From Desulfobacterales bacterium (lineage in GTDB: Bacteria; Desulfobacterota; UBA8473): a stretch of 34,365 nucleotides of DNA. The stretch is from NCBI GenBank assembly GCA_016209225.1, contig JACQWO010000026.1, positions 1 to 34,365 on the forward strand, written 5' to 3'. Both the position numbers and the translations under genes were made by a program. Under the pieces are notes generated by a model. The model searched no databases, had not been told where the DNA came from, and saw only the letters and a list, made by a program, of their open reading frames with translations. Shown one piece after another: positions 17,465 to 25,553 of the stretch (positions within the stretch are counted from its first letter, which is position 1; every line of letters starts with the position of its first letter).

Positions 17465-18766
17465 CTATATCTTTCTTTTGTCTATTACCCGTTGGGCCTT
17501 GCCTTCACTCCTCTGAATGGTTTTGGGCTCAACGAGTCTAACTATAGTAGAGACACCTAAAAAGTCTTTAATGTCCTTCTCAATTCTTTTGCCCAATATC
17601 TGCAAGTTTTTTATCTCATCAGAGAATACCCTTTCATTGACTTCAACCTGTATTTCAAGGGTATCCATATTGCCTTTTCTATCTACAATCAACAGATAAT
17701 GGGGTTCAATGCCTTCTATGTTCATCAAGATACTCTCTATTTGAGATGGAAAGACATTTACCCCTCTGATGATCAGCATATCATCCGATCTCCCGCTTAC
17801 CCTTTCCATCCTGACAAACGTCCTTCCACATATACAGGGCTCTGGATTCAGTACTGAAATATCCCGGGTTCGATATCTTATCAAAGGAAATGCCTCTTTT
17901 GTCAAGGTAGTGAAGACAAGCTCCCCCCTTTCACCATAAGGCAGGGGTTCGCATGTTTTTGGGTTTATAACCTCCACAATAAAGTGATCTTCAAATACAT
18001 GCAGTCCTCTTTTAGCTTCCATACACTCTACTGCCACTCCAGGGCCTATTATTTCGCTTAGTCCGTATAGATCAATGGCATGTAGGTTGAGTTTCCTCTC
18101 TATCTCTTCTCGTATTCCTTCTGACCATGGTTCTGCACCAAAAAGACCTGCTTTAAGTTTAAGATTTTTAAAATCTATTCCCATCTCCTCAGCTGTTTCA
18201 GCCAGAGAAAGGGCATACGATGGTGTGCATGTGAGTATCGTTGAACCGAAGTCCTCCATTATCATAATCTGCTTTTTTGAATTACCACCAGACATGGGGA
18301 TTACCGATGCACCCAATCTTTCAGCCCCATAATGTAATCCAAGCCCCCCTGTAAACAAACCATAACCGTAAGAATTATGAACAATATCACCCTTTGTTGC
18401 TCCTGCAGCGCTCAATGCCCTGGCCATAAGTTCCGCCCATGTTTCTATATCCTTTTTGGTATATCCAACCACCGTAGGTTTCCCTGTTGTTCCAGAAGAG
18501 GCATGGATTCTTACTACACTCTCAAGGGGCACTGCAAATAAACCATAAGGATAATTGTCACGAAGATTTTGCTTAGTCGTAAAAGGCAATCTCTTTAAAT
18601 CATCCATAGACTTGACACCCTCAGGTTTAAAGCCCTTTTCGTCAAAAGCGTTTTTATAAAAAGAAACATTAGAGTACACCCTTTTAAGAACATTCTGCAG
18701 TCTCTTTAGTTTTAGGGCTTCCAGTGCCTCCCTGGGCAATGTCTCAAATTCTTTATCCCAGATCAT
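17465..18766 (-). CDS. paaK: Phenylacetate-CoA ligase, canonical copy 2
   Basis: 433 residues. It has the canonical PaaK features: '[16 protein letters not shown]' phosphate loop, '[12 protein letters not shown]', '[14 protein letters not shown]', '[15 protein letters not shown]', 'RYRTRDIS', cysteine pair 'PCICGRTF', and '[15 protein letters not shown]' holding the catalytic A10 lysine. Expected reaction: phenylacetate (or indole/hydroxyphenyl acetate) + ATP + CoA. It starts at ATG with a strong AAAGGAGG, and is the first gene of the liv/paaK transcript. The same length as copy 1 points to a duplication followed by divergence. Confidence 0.94.
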   Translation of the reverse strand: MIWDKEFETLPREALEALKLKRLQNVLKRVYSNVSFYKNAFDEKGFKPEGVKSMDDLKRLPFTTKQNLRDNYPYGLFAVPLESVVRIHASSGTTGKPTVVGYTKKDIETWAELMARALSAAGATKGDIVHNSYGYGLFTGGLGLHYGAERLGASVIPMSGGNSKKQIMIMEDFGSTILTCTPSYALSLAETAEEMGIDFKNLKLKAGLFGAEPWSEGIREEIERKLNLHAIDLYGLSEIIGPGVAVECMEAKRGLHVFEDHFIVEVINPKTCEPLPYGERGELVFTTLTKEAFPLIRYRTRDISVLNPEPCICGRTFVRMERVSGRSDDMLIIRGVNVFPSQIESILMNIEGIEPHYLLIVDRKGNMDTLEIQVEVNERVFSDEIKNLQILGKRIEKDIKDFLGVSTIVRLVEPKTIQRSEGKAQRVIDKRKI

Positions 18767-18791
18767 AACCGCCTCCTTTATTCCTCCCCCC

Positions 18792-19235
18792 CTATTTCTC
18801 GCTCAACCAGAAATCATTGTTTTCTGCCGGATCGTAGTATCTCCGTATACCATTGACTATCACTGTGGAAGCGTATGTCATTTCATCTCTCTCATGTATC
18901 AACCTATCCGCAATCATAACAAAACCCAAGAAAAGCCCGTGTTTTCTTAGAGCCTGGATACCGTATAGTACTCTGAGCAGCTAGGATACATAGGGCAACG
19001 GTCACCGTCCACAGGAGATATTATCATTATGAAAAAACTTAACCTCTTATGCTCTGTAATTACCCTGAATTAATCCCCTTCAACAAAGAGCTCCCCGGCA
19101 AGTTTAAACTGAGAGGCTTCATCTATATTAAGCTTTTATTCAGGGTTTTTGGTTTTAATTCTTCTGCTAAAACAGAGCAACTAAAAAAAGTGAGGAGATT
19201 ATGAAGAAAAGTATAGTATAAAATAGGCAAAAGAC
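18792..19235 (-). pseudogene. Degraded secreted protein with YidD-like tail
   Basis: This 479-nt gap has no intact gene, but - strand frames hold a broken one. From 5' to 3': a signal-peptide-like stretch (LFFIISSLFLVALF, near 19190-19225), then A-E-E-L-K-P-K-T-L-N-K-S, then 'DEASQFKLAGELFVEGD' followed by an in-frame stop, then 'ISPVDGDRCPMYPSCSEY', and after a frameshift near 18965 'YGIQALRKHGLFLGFVMIADRL' through '[15 protein letters not shown]' and a stop at 18792. The C-P-M-Y-P-S-C-S-x-Y...HG...R pattern is that of YidD-type membrane-insertion factors. At least two frameshifts and one stop make it a pseudogene. Confidence 0.62.
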
Positions 19236-19245
19236 CCTCGCACCT

Positions 19246-19827
19246 CTAACCTTCTTCTCTACCCAATCGAAATGCCTCAATATTAATATTAATCAGTTTT
19301 TCAGGGAACACCTTTGATATGGCATCTATCCAGGAATTCTCCTCAACTTTGATATACTTTGATAATACTCCCAGTAGTACGATATTTGCTGTTCTGGAAT
19401 TGCCTATCTTTAGTGCCAGATCCAATCCGTTAACCAGATGAAAATTTGGGAATCTCTTTTTAATGGTTTGCGGCACATCTCCGGGGTATTCATCAATGCC
19501 TAAAGATACCGATGGGGGATTAACAGTATGGTTGTTCAGGATAACCATTGCACCTGGTTTCAAGAATCCAAAGTATCTAAGGGCTTCTAACTGCTCAAAG
19601 GCAAACAGGATATCTACCTCCCTCTCTTTAATAACAGGAGAATAAACCTTTTTGCCAAACCTTATATGAGTATTAACACTCCCCCCCCGTTGAGACATTC
19701 CATGAACTTCGCTCTTTTTTGCATCGTATCCAGCATTCATAAGGGCGTAGGTTAAAATTTCACTGGCTAGAATAATCCCCTGCCCCCCTACCCCCACAGC
19801 TAAAATATTTGTGTTACTATCAGGCAT
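19246..19827 (-). CDS. iorB: Indolepyruvate:ferredoxin oxidoreductase, beta subunit
   Basis: 193 residues, normal for IorB (gamma-type 2-oxoacid oxidoreductase domain). 'VGVGGQGIILASEILTYALMNAGYDAKKSEVHGMSQRGGSVNTHIRFG' (residues about 10-60) is the family hallmark. With IorA it oxidatively decarboxylates aryl-pyruvates to aryl-acetyl-CoA, reducing ferredoxin. Its start overlaps the iorA stop by 8 nt. The codons for R-G-G-S contain a run of eight G on the coding strand (19681-19688), slippage-prone in principle. Confidence 0.94.
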   Translation of the reverse strand: MPDSNTNILAVGVGGQGIILASEILTYALMNAGYDAKKSEVHGMSQRGGSVNTHIRFGKKVYSPVIKEREVDILFAFEQLEALRYFGFLKPGAMVILNNHTVNPPSVSLGIDEYPGDVPQTIKKRFPNFHLVNGLDLALKIGNSRTANIVLLGVLSKYIKVEENSWIDAISKVFPEKLININIEAFRLGREEG

Positions 19828-21622
19828 TTATCTCTCCAATCGCTTCAAATTTACATAGCTGCTGACAAAGTCCACAACCATTACAAAGCATACTGTCGAT
19901 AATTGCAATTCCTTTTCTCTTTTTATTATCCGAAGTTAGCCTATCTGTCTTAGAAACATCTTTAATGTTTTTCCATTCTATTGCAGGACAACCCAATTTG
20001 ATACAGGCTTTACACCCATTGCATTTCTCGTTAAAAACCATGAAAGGTTTTGAAGGCTTTACACGCCGGCTCTTCAACAAGACACAGGGTGCCTGCGAGA
20101 TAATTACCGATGGTTCTTTTCGAAATATCTCCTCTTTTACCGTCTCTTCTACACTCGTAAGGTCAAAAGGATCAACGGTTCGGACATGTTCAACCCCTAA
20201 TCCCTTGCAGAGTTCGATCAAATCTACCTTTTTAGCTGTCTCCCCTTTAAGGGTCAGGCCGGTACCCGGATGCTCCTGTCTCCCTGTCATTGCAGTAGTC
20301 TGGTTGTCAAGGATAACTACTGTAGAGGAACCCCTATTGTATACTATGTCCAATAGGCTCGTTATTCCTGAATGCAAGAATGTAGAATCTCCTATTACAG
20401 CGATAACCTTGCCTATTGCTTCATCTCCCAATGCCTTATCTAACCCCATGGCATGTCCAATACTCCCACCCATGGATACGCATGTGTCAATAGCAGATAA
20501 CGGAGGCAAGAATCCAAGGGTATAGCATCCAATATCCCCAGCAACAAAGAGTTTTAATTTGTTAAATACATAAAAGATCCCCCTGTAACCACATCCAGGA
20601 CACATATTGGGAGGTCTTGGCGGAAGCTTTAGCGAGGTATCTTCCTTCATCTGCTGCTTAGAAGAAGGAGAGATGGCATTTTCCACAATTGAGGGATTAA
20701 ACTCTCCGCATATGGGAAATATATCCTTGCCTGTAATGTTTATCCCCATCGCCTTTATTTGTTCTTCTATGTATGGATCTAGTTCCTCAACGACATAGAG
20801 TTTCTCTACCTTGCCGGCGAATTCTTTGATTAGCTTCTCTGGCAATGGGTATATGAGCCCCAGTTTCAGATAAGAATAATCAGGAAATACCTCTTTGGCA
20901 TACTGATACGATACTCCACTTGTAATAATTCCCAAATTAGCATTATTGATCTCAACCTTGTTCTCTGAAAATTCATCAGCGAAGGTCTTCAGTTGCCCCA
21001 GCCGTTCTTCAACAATAGGATGTCTTTTTCGTGCATTTGCAGGCAGCATTACTAACTTTGAAGGATTTTTTACTAGCTCTAGTGGTATAGGTGATCTTTT
21101 GGGTTCATGAAGCTCAACAATTGATTTTGAGTGGGAGATTCGGGTAGTTGTCCTGACAAATACCGGGGTATCATACTTCTCACTTATCTCAAATGCTATC
21201 TTTACGAATTCTTTGGCTTCCTGGCTGTCACTGGGCTCAAGCATCGGGATTTTCGCAAATTTGGCGTAATTCCTGTTGTCCTGTTCATTCTGAGAGCTAT
21301 GCAGTTCCGGGTCATCGGCAGTGATAATCACCAGTCCGCCCTTAACGCCTGTATAGGAAAGGGTAAAAAGGGGGTCGGCAGCTACATTTATGCCTACGTG
21401 CTTCATTGCTACAAGCACCCTGACACCTCCAAAACTGGCTCCAGCTGCAACATCCAAAGCCACCTTTTCATTGGGTGACCATTCGGCATAAACACCTTCA
21501 TATTTTGCTATATTTTCCAGAATTTCAGTGCTTGGAGTTCCAGGATAACCGGTAGCCACGGTAACCCCGCATTCATAAGCACCTCTGGCTATTGCCTCAT
21601 TACCGGACAACAACTCTTTCAT
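19820..21622 (-). CDS. iorA: Indolepyruvate:ferredoxin oxidoreductase, alpha subunit
   Basis: 600 residues, normal for IorA. N-terminal pyrimidine-binding domain: 'GNEAIARGAYECGVTVATGYPGTPSTEILE'. Thiamine-diphosphate domain: 'GDIGCYTLGFLPP', 'VSMGGSIGHAMG', and the GDS...N cofactor motif ('GDSTFLHSG' to 'LDNQTTAMTG'). The C-terminus has two 4Fe-4S sites: C-N-G-C-K-A-C-x4-C-P and C-N-G-C-G-L-C-x3-C. Acts on indole-, phenyl- and hydroxyphenyl-pyruvate in characterised homologues. ATG follows AAGGTG. A strong hairpin separates it from the upstream TPR gene, so it likely has its own promoter. Confidence 0.95.
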   Translation of the reverse strand: MKELLSGNEAIARGAYECGVTVATGYPGTPSTEILENIAKYEGVYAEWSPNEKVALDVAAGASFGGVRVLVAMKHVGINVAADPLFTLSYTGVKGGLVIITADDPELHSSQNEQDNRNYAKFAKIPMLEPSDSQEAKEFVKIAFEISEKYDTPVFVRTTTRISHSKSIVELHEPKRSPIPLELVKNPSKLVMLPANARKRHPIVEERLGQLKTFADEFSENKVEINNANLGIITSGVSYQYAKEVFPDYSYLKLGLIYPLPEKLIKEFAGKVEKLYVVEELDPYIEEQIKAMGINITGKDIFPICGEFNPSIVENAISPSSKQQMKEDTSLKLPPRPPNMCPGCGYRGIFYVFNKLKLFVAGDIGCYTLGFLPPLSAIDTCVSMGGSIGHAMGLDKALGDEAIGKVIAVIGDSTFLHSGITSLLDIVYNRGSSTVVILDNQTTAMTGRQEHPGTGLTLKGETAKKVDLIELCKGLGVEHVRTVDPFDLTSVEETVKEEIFRKEPSVIISQAPCVLLKSRRVKPSKPFMVFNEKCNGCKACIKLGCPAIEWKNIKDVSKTDRLTSDNKKRKGIAIIDSMLCNGCGLCQQLCKFEAIGEINA

Positions 21623-21653
21623 AATTCACCTTTTTAGTTCTTCTCCCATTTAG

Positions 21654-21706
21654 TCGCAAAAAAGGATTCAAGGGGTCAAGGGGCGACTCCTTGACCCCTT
21701 GAATCC
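21654..21706 (-). terminator. Strong hairpin terminator after the TPR gene
   Basis: Perfect 18-bp stem, GGATTCAAGGGGTCAAGG (21664-21681) with its complement (21689-21706), and a 7-nt loop. On the - strand the stem is followed by TTTTTTGCG. It lies between the TPR gene stop and iorA, and should end the upstream transcript. The AAGGGGTCAAGG wording resembles the repeat words seen elsewhere here, so it may be a repeat serving as terminator. Confidence 0.8.
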
Positions 21707-21736
21707 TCAAGATTCTAGCAACTTTTTCGGAGATGA

Positions 21737-22447
21737 TCATCTCTTTAAAATGTTGTTTTTTTCTTTTGCCAAGGCAGCATAACCTGAATTTGGATAAGTG
21801 GCGACTAATCTTTGATAAGTTTCAATAGCTTTATCTTTTTCTCCTAATTCCTCATAACACCTGCCCACATTAAAATATCCTAGTTTACTGAGAGGCTTTT
21901 CTTTTCCATCGATAAGTTTCCTAAAGTATATTAAGGCATTTTTATAATCTCCTTTGGCTTCATATCCATAACCTAACCCATCATAAGCAAATACGTTTAA
22001 GGGATTATCAGATGGAATTTTTTTTAGAAAGTTTTGATAGGATTTAATAGAATTATCAAATTCATCCAGTTTGTAATAGATATGTCCGGAATAAAGGAAT
22101 GACATAGAGGCAACACTGGTACGGGGATATCTCTCAATTACATCTTTGAATTTCTTAAGTGCTAGATTATACCTCTCCTTATCATCTTTAGCCGATTTTT
22201 CACTCTTATTGTCACTATGGTAGTATTGAATCGCCTTATAGTATAGGATGGAAGCCTCTTTTTCCGTCTTTTTAACATAGAACCGCCATCCCACAAAAAG
22301 AAGGGCAAAAACTAATACAGCTACAGTTACTATCAGAAACTTCTTTTTATTTTCAAAAGCATAGTTTAATACCTTGCTTGTTGTTGAAACGAACTCATCC
22401 GATTCTTTCGATATTTTCCTTTTAGGTATCTTTACCTTTTTAGCCAA
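21737..22447 (-). CDS. Membrane-anchored tetratricopeptide-repeat protein
   Basis: About 236 residues from the TTG at 22447, chosen because GGGGAGG stands just upstream. The longer open frame to 22561 begins inside a repeat element and gives an unlikely leader. The N-terminus is Lys-rich and cytoplasmic, then one membrane helix ('FLIVTVAVLVFALLFVGW'), then at least three TPR units ('VASMSFLYSGHIYYKLDEFDNSIKSYQ', 'VFAYDGLGYGYEAKGDYKNALIYF', 'LGYFNVGRCYEELGEKDKAIETYQRLVATYPNS'). The layout resembles YfgM-type or BamD-like periplasmic TPR proteins that scaffold envelope complexes. No partner is evident nearby. Confidence 0.82.
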   Translation of the reverse strand: MAKKVKIPKRKISKESDEFVSTTSKVLNYAFENKKKFLIVTVAVLVFALLFVGWRFYVKKTEKEASILYYKAIQYYHSDNKSEKSAKDDKERYNLALKKFKDVIERYPRTSVASMSFLYSGHIYYKLDEFDNSIKSYQNFLKKIPSDNPLNVFAYDGLGYGYEAKGDYKNALIYFRKLIDGKEKPLSKLGYFNVGRCYEELGEKDKAIETYQRLVATYPNSGYAALAKEKNNILKR

Positions 22448-22518
22448 AAATGCCTCCCCTCCCCTTTCTCTAAAACAGAGGGAGTATACAAATCTTGTTA
22501 ATGTTTTGTCAAGGAATT

Positions 22519-22748
22519 TTGATGGCTTCGTAAAAATTCCATCTGCGGCGTTGCACTGCATCCTTCGTCGTTGCAGCGTACCTATGGAAATAGTTCACGG
22601 TTCACTGTTTACCGTTCACTGTAAGTACATGGTTTGTTGACGGACAACGGTCAACGGATAACAGTCAACAGATAATAGGATTTGCGCGCCTTGCATCTGG
22701 AGCTTTTTACTTTGCCATCTCAATTTTGACTTTTTACGAGTCCATCAA
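22519..22748. repeat. Miniature inverted-repeat element, ACTCGTAAAAAGTC family, interrupted
   Basis: The left end reads TTGATGGCTTCGTAAAAATTC; the right end, read inward, is TTGATGGACTCGTAAAAAGTC. Left body continues through CATCTGCGGCGTTGCACTGC to about 22583, right body from about 22679. The right 68 bases match 32363-32431 in opposite orientation with only a few changes. The element has no gene. It sits 9 nt downstream of the PHP gene stop and provides the false upstream extension of the TPR frame. About 95 bases of unrelated word repeat split it in the middle. Confidence 0.8.
22584..22678. repeat. Word repeats nested in the miniature element
   Basis: GTTCACGGTTCACTGTTTACC and TTCACTG words, then GGACAACGGTCAACGGATAAC and CAGTCAACAG words. 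They split the miniature element into two halves whose ends still face each other, so this DNA arrived or expanded after the element did. Confidence 0.65.
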
Positions 22749-22757
22749 TTTTGGGCT

Positions 22758-23408
22758 TTAAATCTTAAGTCTCTCCAAGATTTCCATTGAGTTTTTGCGT
22801 AGTTTATTAAATTCCTCCTCTGATAAACCTGCTCCCATAGCAACGGTTCTTGCCTTTTCCAAACTGATTAGATCGCCAGGGCAGTGGGAATCGGTGTTTA
22901 AAACCAGTCTGGCGCCTATTCTGGTTGCAAGCTTAGCCACATGGCCATTGGTTAAAGAATGCCCTGCCCTAGTGGTAATCTCCAGGTATATGCCTCTCTC
23001 CTTTGCTATCTCTGCTTCTTCTTCAGTTATTAAACCCGGATGAGCCAGAATATCTATGTCAGACAACAATGCCTCTCGATTGGTCCCGGGCGGTACAGGT
23101 TCTACCGTTGTTTCTCCATGAACAACCACTATCTTCGCGCCCATATTTCGGGCCCTTTTCTCCAGCTGAGAGATTATGGAAGGGGGAACATGGGTAATCT
23201 CTATGCCCGGTATTGCCCTTATCCTCCATTTTGAAGAAAGGTCATCACAGACACTTACAATCCTGGGAACAATGAAGTCAAGGTTTGATATATCGGCATG
23301 GTCTGTGATAGCGATTGCCTGATAACCAATAACTTCTGCCCTTCTTACCAGTTCCGAAGGTATTAATTCGCCGTCGCTAAATATAGAATGGGTATGAAGA
23401 TCTATCAT
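22758..23408 (-). CDS. PHP-domain metal-dependent phosphoesterase
   Basis: 216 residues, a full minimal PHP domain. All expected metal ligands are visible: H5-T-H7 in '[11 protein letters not shown]', 'AITDHAD' with H37, 'PGIEITH', 'VVVHGET', 'ILAHPG', and '[10 protein letters not shown]'. Homologues hydrolyse histidinol phosphate or other small phosphoesters; the substrate here cannot be named. No histidine genes are nearby. It stands alone between a degraded dehydrogenase and a miniature element. Confidence 0.9.
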   Translation of the reverse strand: MIDLHTHSIFSDGELIPSELVRRAEVIGYQAIAITDHADISNLDFIVPRIVSVCDDLSSKWRIRAIPGIEITHVPPSIISQLEKRARNMGAKIVVVHGETTVEPVPPGTNREALLSDIDILAHPGLITEEEAEIAKERGIYLEITTRAGHSLTNGHVAKLATRIGARLVLNTDSHCPGDLISLEKARTVAMGAGLSEEEFNKLRKNSMEILERLKI

Positions 23409-23423
23409 CTAACCCTCTCTTTC

Positions 23424-23612
23424 TTAAAGTCTTTTTGAATCCATAGTTAACAGTATCTTTAAAGCTTCCTTTTTAGCTGCATCTTCAAAAGCATTTATCC
23501 CATCGTTAATGCTATACATTCCTGAGACAAGGGGTGTTACATCTATCAATCCTCTTTCTAACGCCCTTATAGCCGATGGGAAATGTCCGCATCTGGAGCC
23601 AATAAGGGTTAT
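23424..23612 (-). pseudogene. C-terminal remnant of a zinc-type alcohol dehydrogenase
   Basis: The - strand reads 'ITLIGSRCGHFPSAIRALERG', 'IDVTPLVSGMYSINDGINAFEDAAKKEALKILL' and ends in a stop at 23424. This is the end of a medium-chain dehydrogenase/reductase (the 'ITLIGSRCG' to 'KILL' block before the C-terminus). An in-frame stop lies immediately upstream at 23613, and no cofactor-binding or zinc-binding part is found. It is a scrap about 63 codons long, probably left by a deletion that also removed part of the integrase next door. Confidence 0.75.
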
Positions 23613-23663
23613 TTACAATGCCTTCATTTATTAAACAAGCCGTAACCTTTTCCCCACAGGACA

Positions 23664-24114
23664 TCAAAAATCCAGAGGGCTTTTGGCATCTTTAATCGTG
23701 ACACTCTTCACTGTATGAGTGTAAATCATGGTAGTTTTTATATTGGATCGGACTTTTAGAAACTTCCCTGATATAAAGAGGCTTTTTGTCGTTAAAAGGC
23801 AGGGATCTCGGAGGAATGTCAGAGTGGGAAAGAGATATCTTTTTAAGGGGGACATTTTTTATAACCACTTCATAATACAATTTTATCGCCAATACGGCCT
23901 GCCCTTGTTGGTTTTTCGATTGCTTCTTTTCCTGCAGTTTACGGACAAAGTGGGACAGGCTTTCTTTATGGGTAGGAGAGAATTTATATTTTTGGCAAAA
24001 GTCCAGATAATAGCGAAGCCATTTTTTATAGTCCCCTTGCAGTCTGTTTGAAGTTGCCTTATTTCGCAAATATTCTTCAAATTGGGTTTGTAAGGTAGAA
24101 GGGATAGCCAACAT
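23664..24114 (-). pseudogene. intI: Integron integrase with catalytic core deleted
   Basis: From the ATG at 24114 (AGGAGG upstream) the frame encodes the SAM-like N-terminal domain of integron integrases: 'AIPSTLQTQFEEYLRNKA', 'YKKWLRYYLDFCQKY', 'ESLSHFVRKLQEKKQ', 'QQGQAVLAIKLYYE'. After about 110 residues it jumps, in another frame, to the extreme C-terminus: 'NIKTTMIYTHTVKSVTIKDAKSPLDF' with its stop at 23664. The T-M-I-Y-T-H-T block contains the nucleophilic tyrosine and S-P-L-D is the usual integron-integrase ending. The middle, with the two catalytic arginines and the IntI-specific insert, is missing. An internal deletion plus frameshift inactivates it. No attC sites seen. Confidence 0.78.
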
Positions 24115-24208
24115 GAAGAATCCTCCTATTCCTGTAATTCTTCTGTAAAATTGCATGATATACAGAGGGTAAAAATAGATGGTTAAAAATAAATTGTCAA
24201 GATAATAG

Positions 24209-24298
24209 TTATTGCAGGCTTTCGCGGTAGGTCAATTGTGCAAAAGCTATTACGCGAAAGTGTTCAGCCCAGGTGAATGTTTTGACTTTGTAATCATC
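24209..24298 (-). pseudogene. IS4-family transposase N-terminal fragment
   Basis: Thirty codons on the - strand read 'DDYKVKTFTWAEHF' and 'RVIAFAQLTYRESLQ', then stop. The 'K.FT.W.HF..MAFAQLTYRESLRDI' pattern is the conserved N-terminal region of IS4-type (DUF4372) transposases. Neither the preceding start nor the DDE core is present. The fragment touches the 3' end of the cyclase gene, whose last residues may have been replaced at this junction. Confidence 0.7.
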
Positions 24299-25343
24299 AA
24301 GTCGATGCATGTCCTTTTTCTTTACAACTCATTGATAAATTATAAGACTTTATCCCTAACACATTGTATATGCTTATATTTCTTCCAATTCCTTTCATAC
24401 TCACAGCATCCAGTTTCTCTGCTTCTATTTCATGGCAAACCTCTTGGAAGGTATCTTCGGTAATTAAAATCTGTCCTCCCTTGGCAACCTTTTCTAACCT
24501 GGCTGCAACGTTAACCGCCGATCCTATAACAGTGTATTCCTTCTTCCTGGTAGATCCAAATATCCCTACCACTACCTCACCTGTATTGATGCCAATACCT
24601 ATGGGTATTGACACCGGATCGGAAGACCCCAATTTTACACTTACCTGGGCTGCCCTTTTTTGCATTTCTATGGCTGTCAGGACTGCACGAAGAGGGTCGT
24701 CATTGTAGGAAATAGGTGCCCCGTAAATAACCATTATGCTATCCCCTATGTGCTTATCAAGGGTCCCGTTATGCTTAAACACAATATCACTTAATGGTGT
24801 GAAATAATAACGGCTTAAAAATGCTGCCAATTCTTCTGGGTCTACCCCTTCTGAGATTGAAGAAAAACCTCTTATATCTGCAAACAAGATGGTTGTCTTT
24901 TGTTTTCTGGGCCTAATCGTACTTGGGTCTTTCTGTAATTCCTGCAGTATCTGGTCGGATACGAATTGTTTCAAGTGTTTCTTTATGAAATACTCTCTTA
25001 CCTTGGCTCTTATCTCAATGTTATCAAAGGGTTTTGTCAAAAATCCATCGATACCTTCATTGGTAGCCTGAACAGCACTTTCCATTGTGCCATATCCTGT
25101 TAAAACAATGCGGGTTATCTCGGGATTAATATTGCCAATAGCCGACAAAGTCTCAATACCATCCAGCCCGGGCATTTTAAGGTCTGATATAATGATGCCA
25201 ATCTTATCCATGTTTTCATCCACTGTCTTTATAGCTTCATTTCCATCTTTTGCCAGAAAGATAGAATAGCCCTCGTGTTGAAATGCCTTATTGAGAGACC
25301 TTCTAACACCATCTTCATCGTCAACTATTAATAATCCATTCAT
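24297..25343 (-). CDS. Response regulator fused to class III adenylate/guanylate cyclase
   Basis: 348 residues. The receiver domain (1-120) has D8-D9, phospho-acceptor D54, T82 and K104 all in place. A short helix leads to a cyclase catalytic domain (about 148-330): metal aspartates D156 ('LFADIRGF') and D201 ('KHIGDS'), K197 in the adenine-selecting position, and 'YTVIGSAVNVAARLE' with the transition-state Asn and Arg. It therefore looks like an active adenylate cyclase controlled by phosphorylation. The upstream histidine kinase is its obvious partner. The last about 20 residues are not family-like, which fits a rearranged 3' end at the transposase scrap. Confidence 0.92.
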   Translation of the reverse strand: MNGLLIVDDEDGVRRSLNKAFQHEGYSIFLAKDGNEAIKTVDENMDKIGIIISDLKMPGLDGIETLSAIGNINPEITRIVLTGYGTMESAVQATNEGIDGFLTKPFDNIEIRAKVREYFIKKHLKQFVSDQILQELQKDPSTIRPRKQKTTILFADIRGFSSISEGVDPEELAAFLSRYYFTPLSDIVFKHNGTLDKHIGDSIMVIYGAPISYNDDPLRAVLTAIEMQKRAAQVSVKLGSSDPVSIPIGIGINTGEVVVGIFGSTRKKEYTVIGSAVNVAARLEKVAKGGQILITEDTFQEVCHEIEAEKLDAVSMKGIGRNISIYNVLGIKSYNLSMSCKEKGHAST

Positions 25344-25373
25344 GATATAATACCCTTAAAAAGTTCCTATTTT

Positions 25374-25550
25374 GGTAACTACTCAGCCACCGATCTACGC
25401 TGATCATCACTGATATTTTTTCTTAACTGCTTAGGTTCAAAGTTCCGGGGTTCACGGTTCAAGGTTAATGAAGTCGTAAAATAAGCTTCATAAAAACTTT
25501 TAAGAATACTATCTGCGTTCATCTGTGTGAATCTGTGGCTGAATAGTTAC
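25374..25550. repeat. Terminal-inverted-repeat element, CACAGATGAACGCAGAT word type
   Basis: Left end GTAACTACTCAGCCAC (25375 onward), right end GTGGCTGAATAGTTAC, inverted. The next-inner words are GATCTACGCTGATCATCACTGAT at left and ATCTGCGTTCATCTGTGTGAATC at right. The centre contains GGTTCAAAGTTCCGGGGTTCACGG words and a small ATGAAG/CTTCAT pair. It fills the 210-nt gap between the kinase and the cyclase gene; the right end is 3 nt from the kinase stop codon. Confidence 0.75.
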
Positions 25551-25553
25551 TGA

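Noticed and set aside
19197-19220. Tiny + strand gene after GTGAGGAG
   Set aside because: Only six codons before a stop; it lies over the signal-peptide part of the - strand pseudogene.
22448-22561. Upstream extension of the TPR protein
   Set aside because: The extra codons come from the miniature element (GCAACGCCGCAGATGG region); a strong Shine-Dalgarno marks the TTG at 22447.
23664-23855. Separate 63-residue protein
   Set aside because: Its C-terminal half is the tail of the integron integrase in another frame; the first half is out-of-frame sequence of the N-terminal part.
24219-24260. attI or attC site from the CTTTCGCG/CGCGAAAG inverted pair
   Set aside because: This stretch reads as IS4 transposase coding sequence on the - strand, and no attC consensus core was seen.
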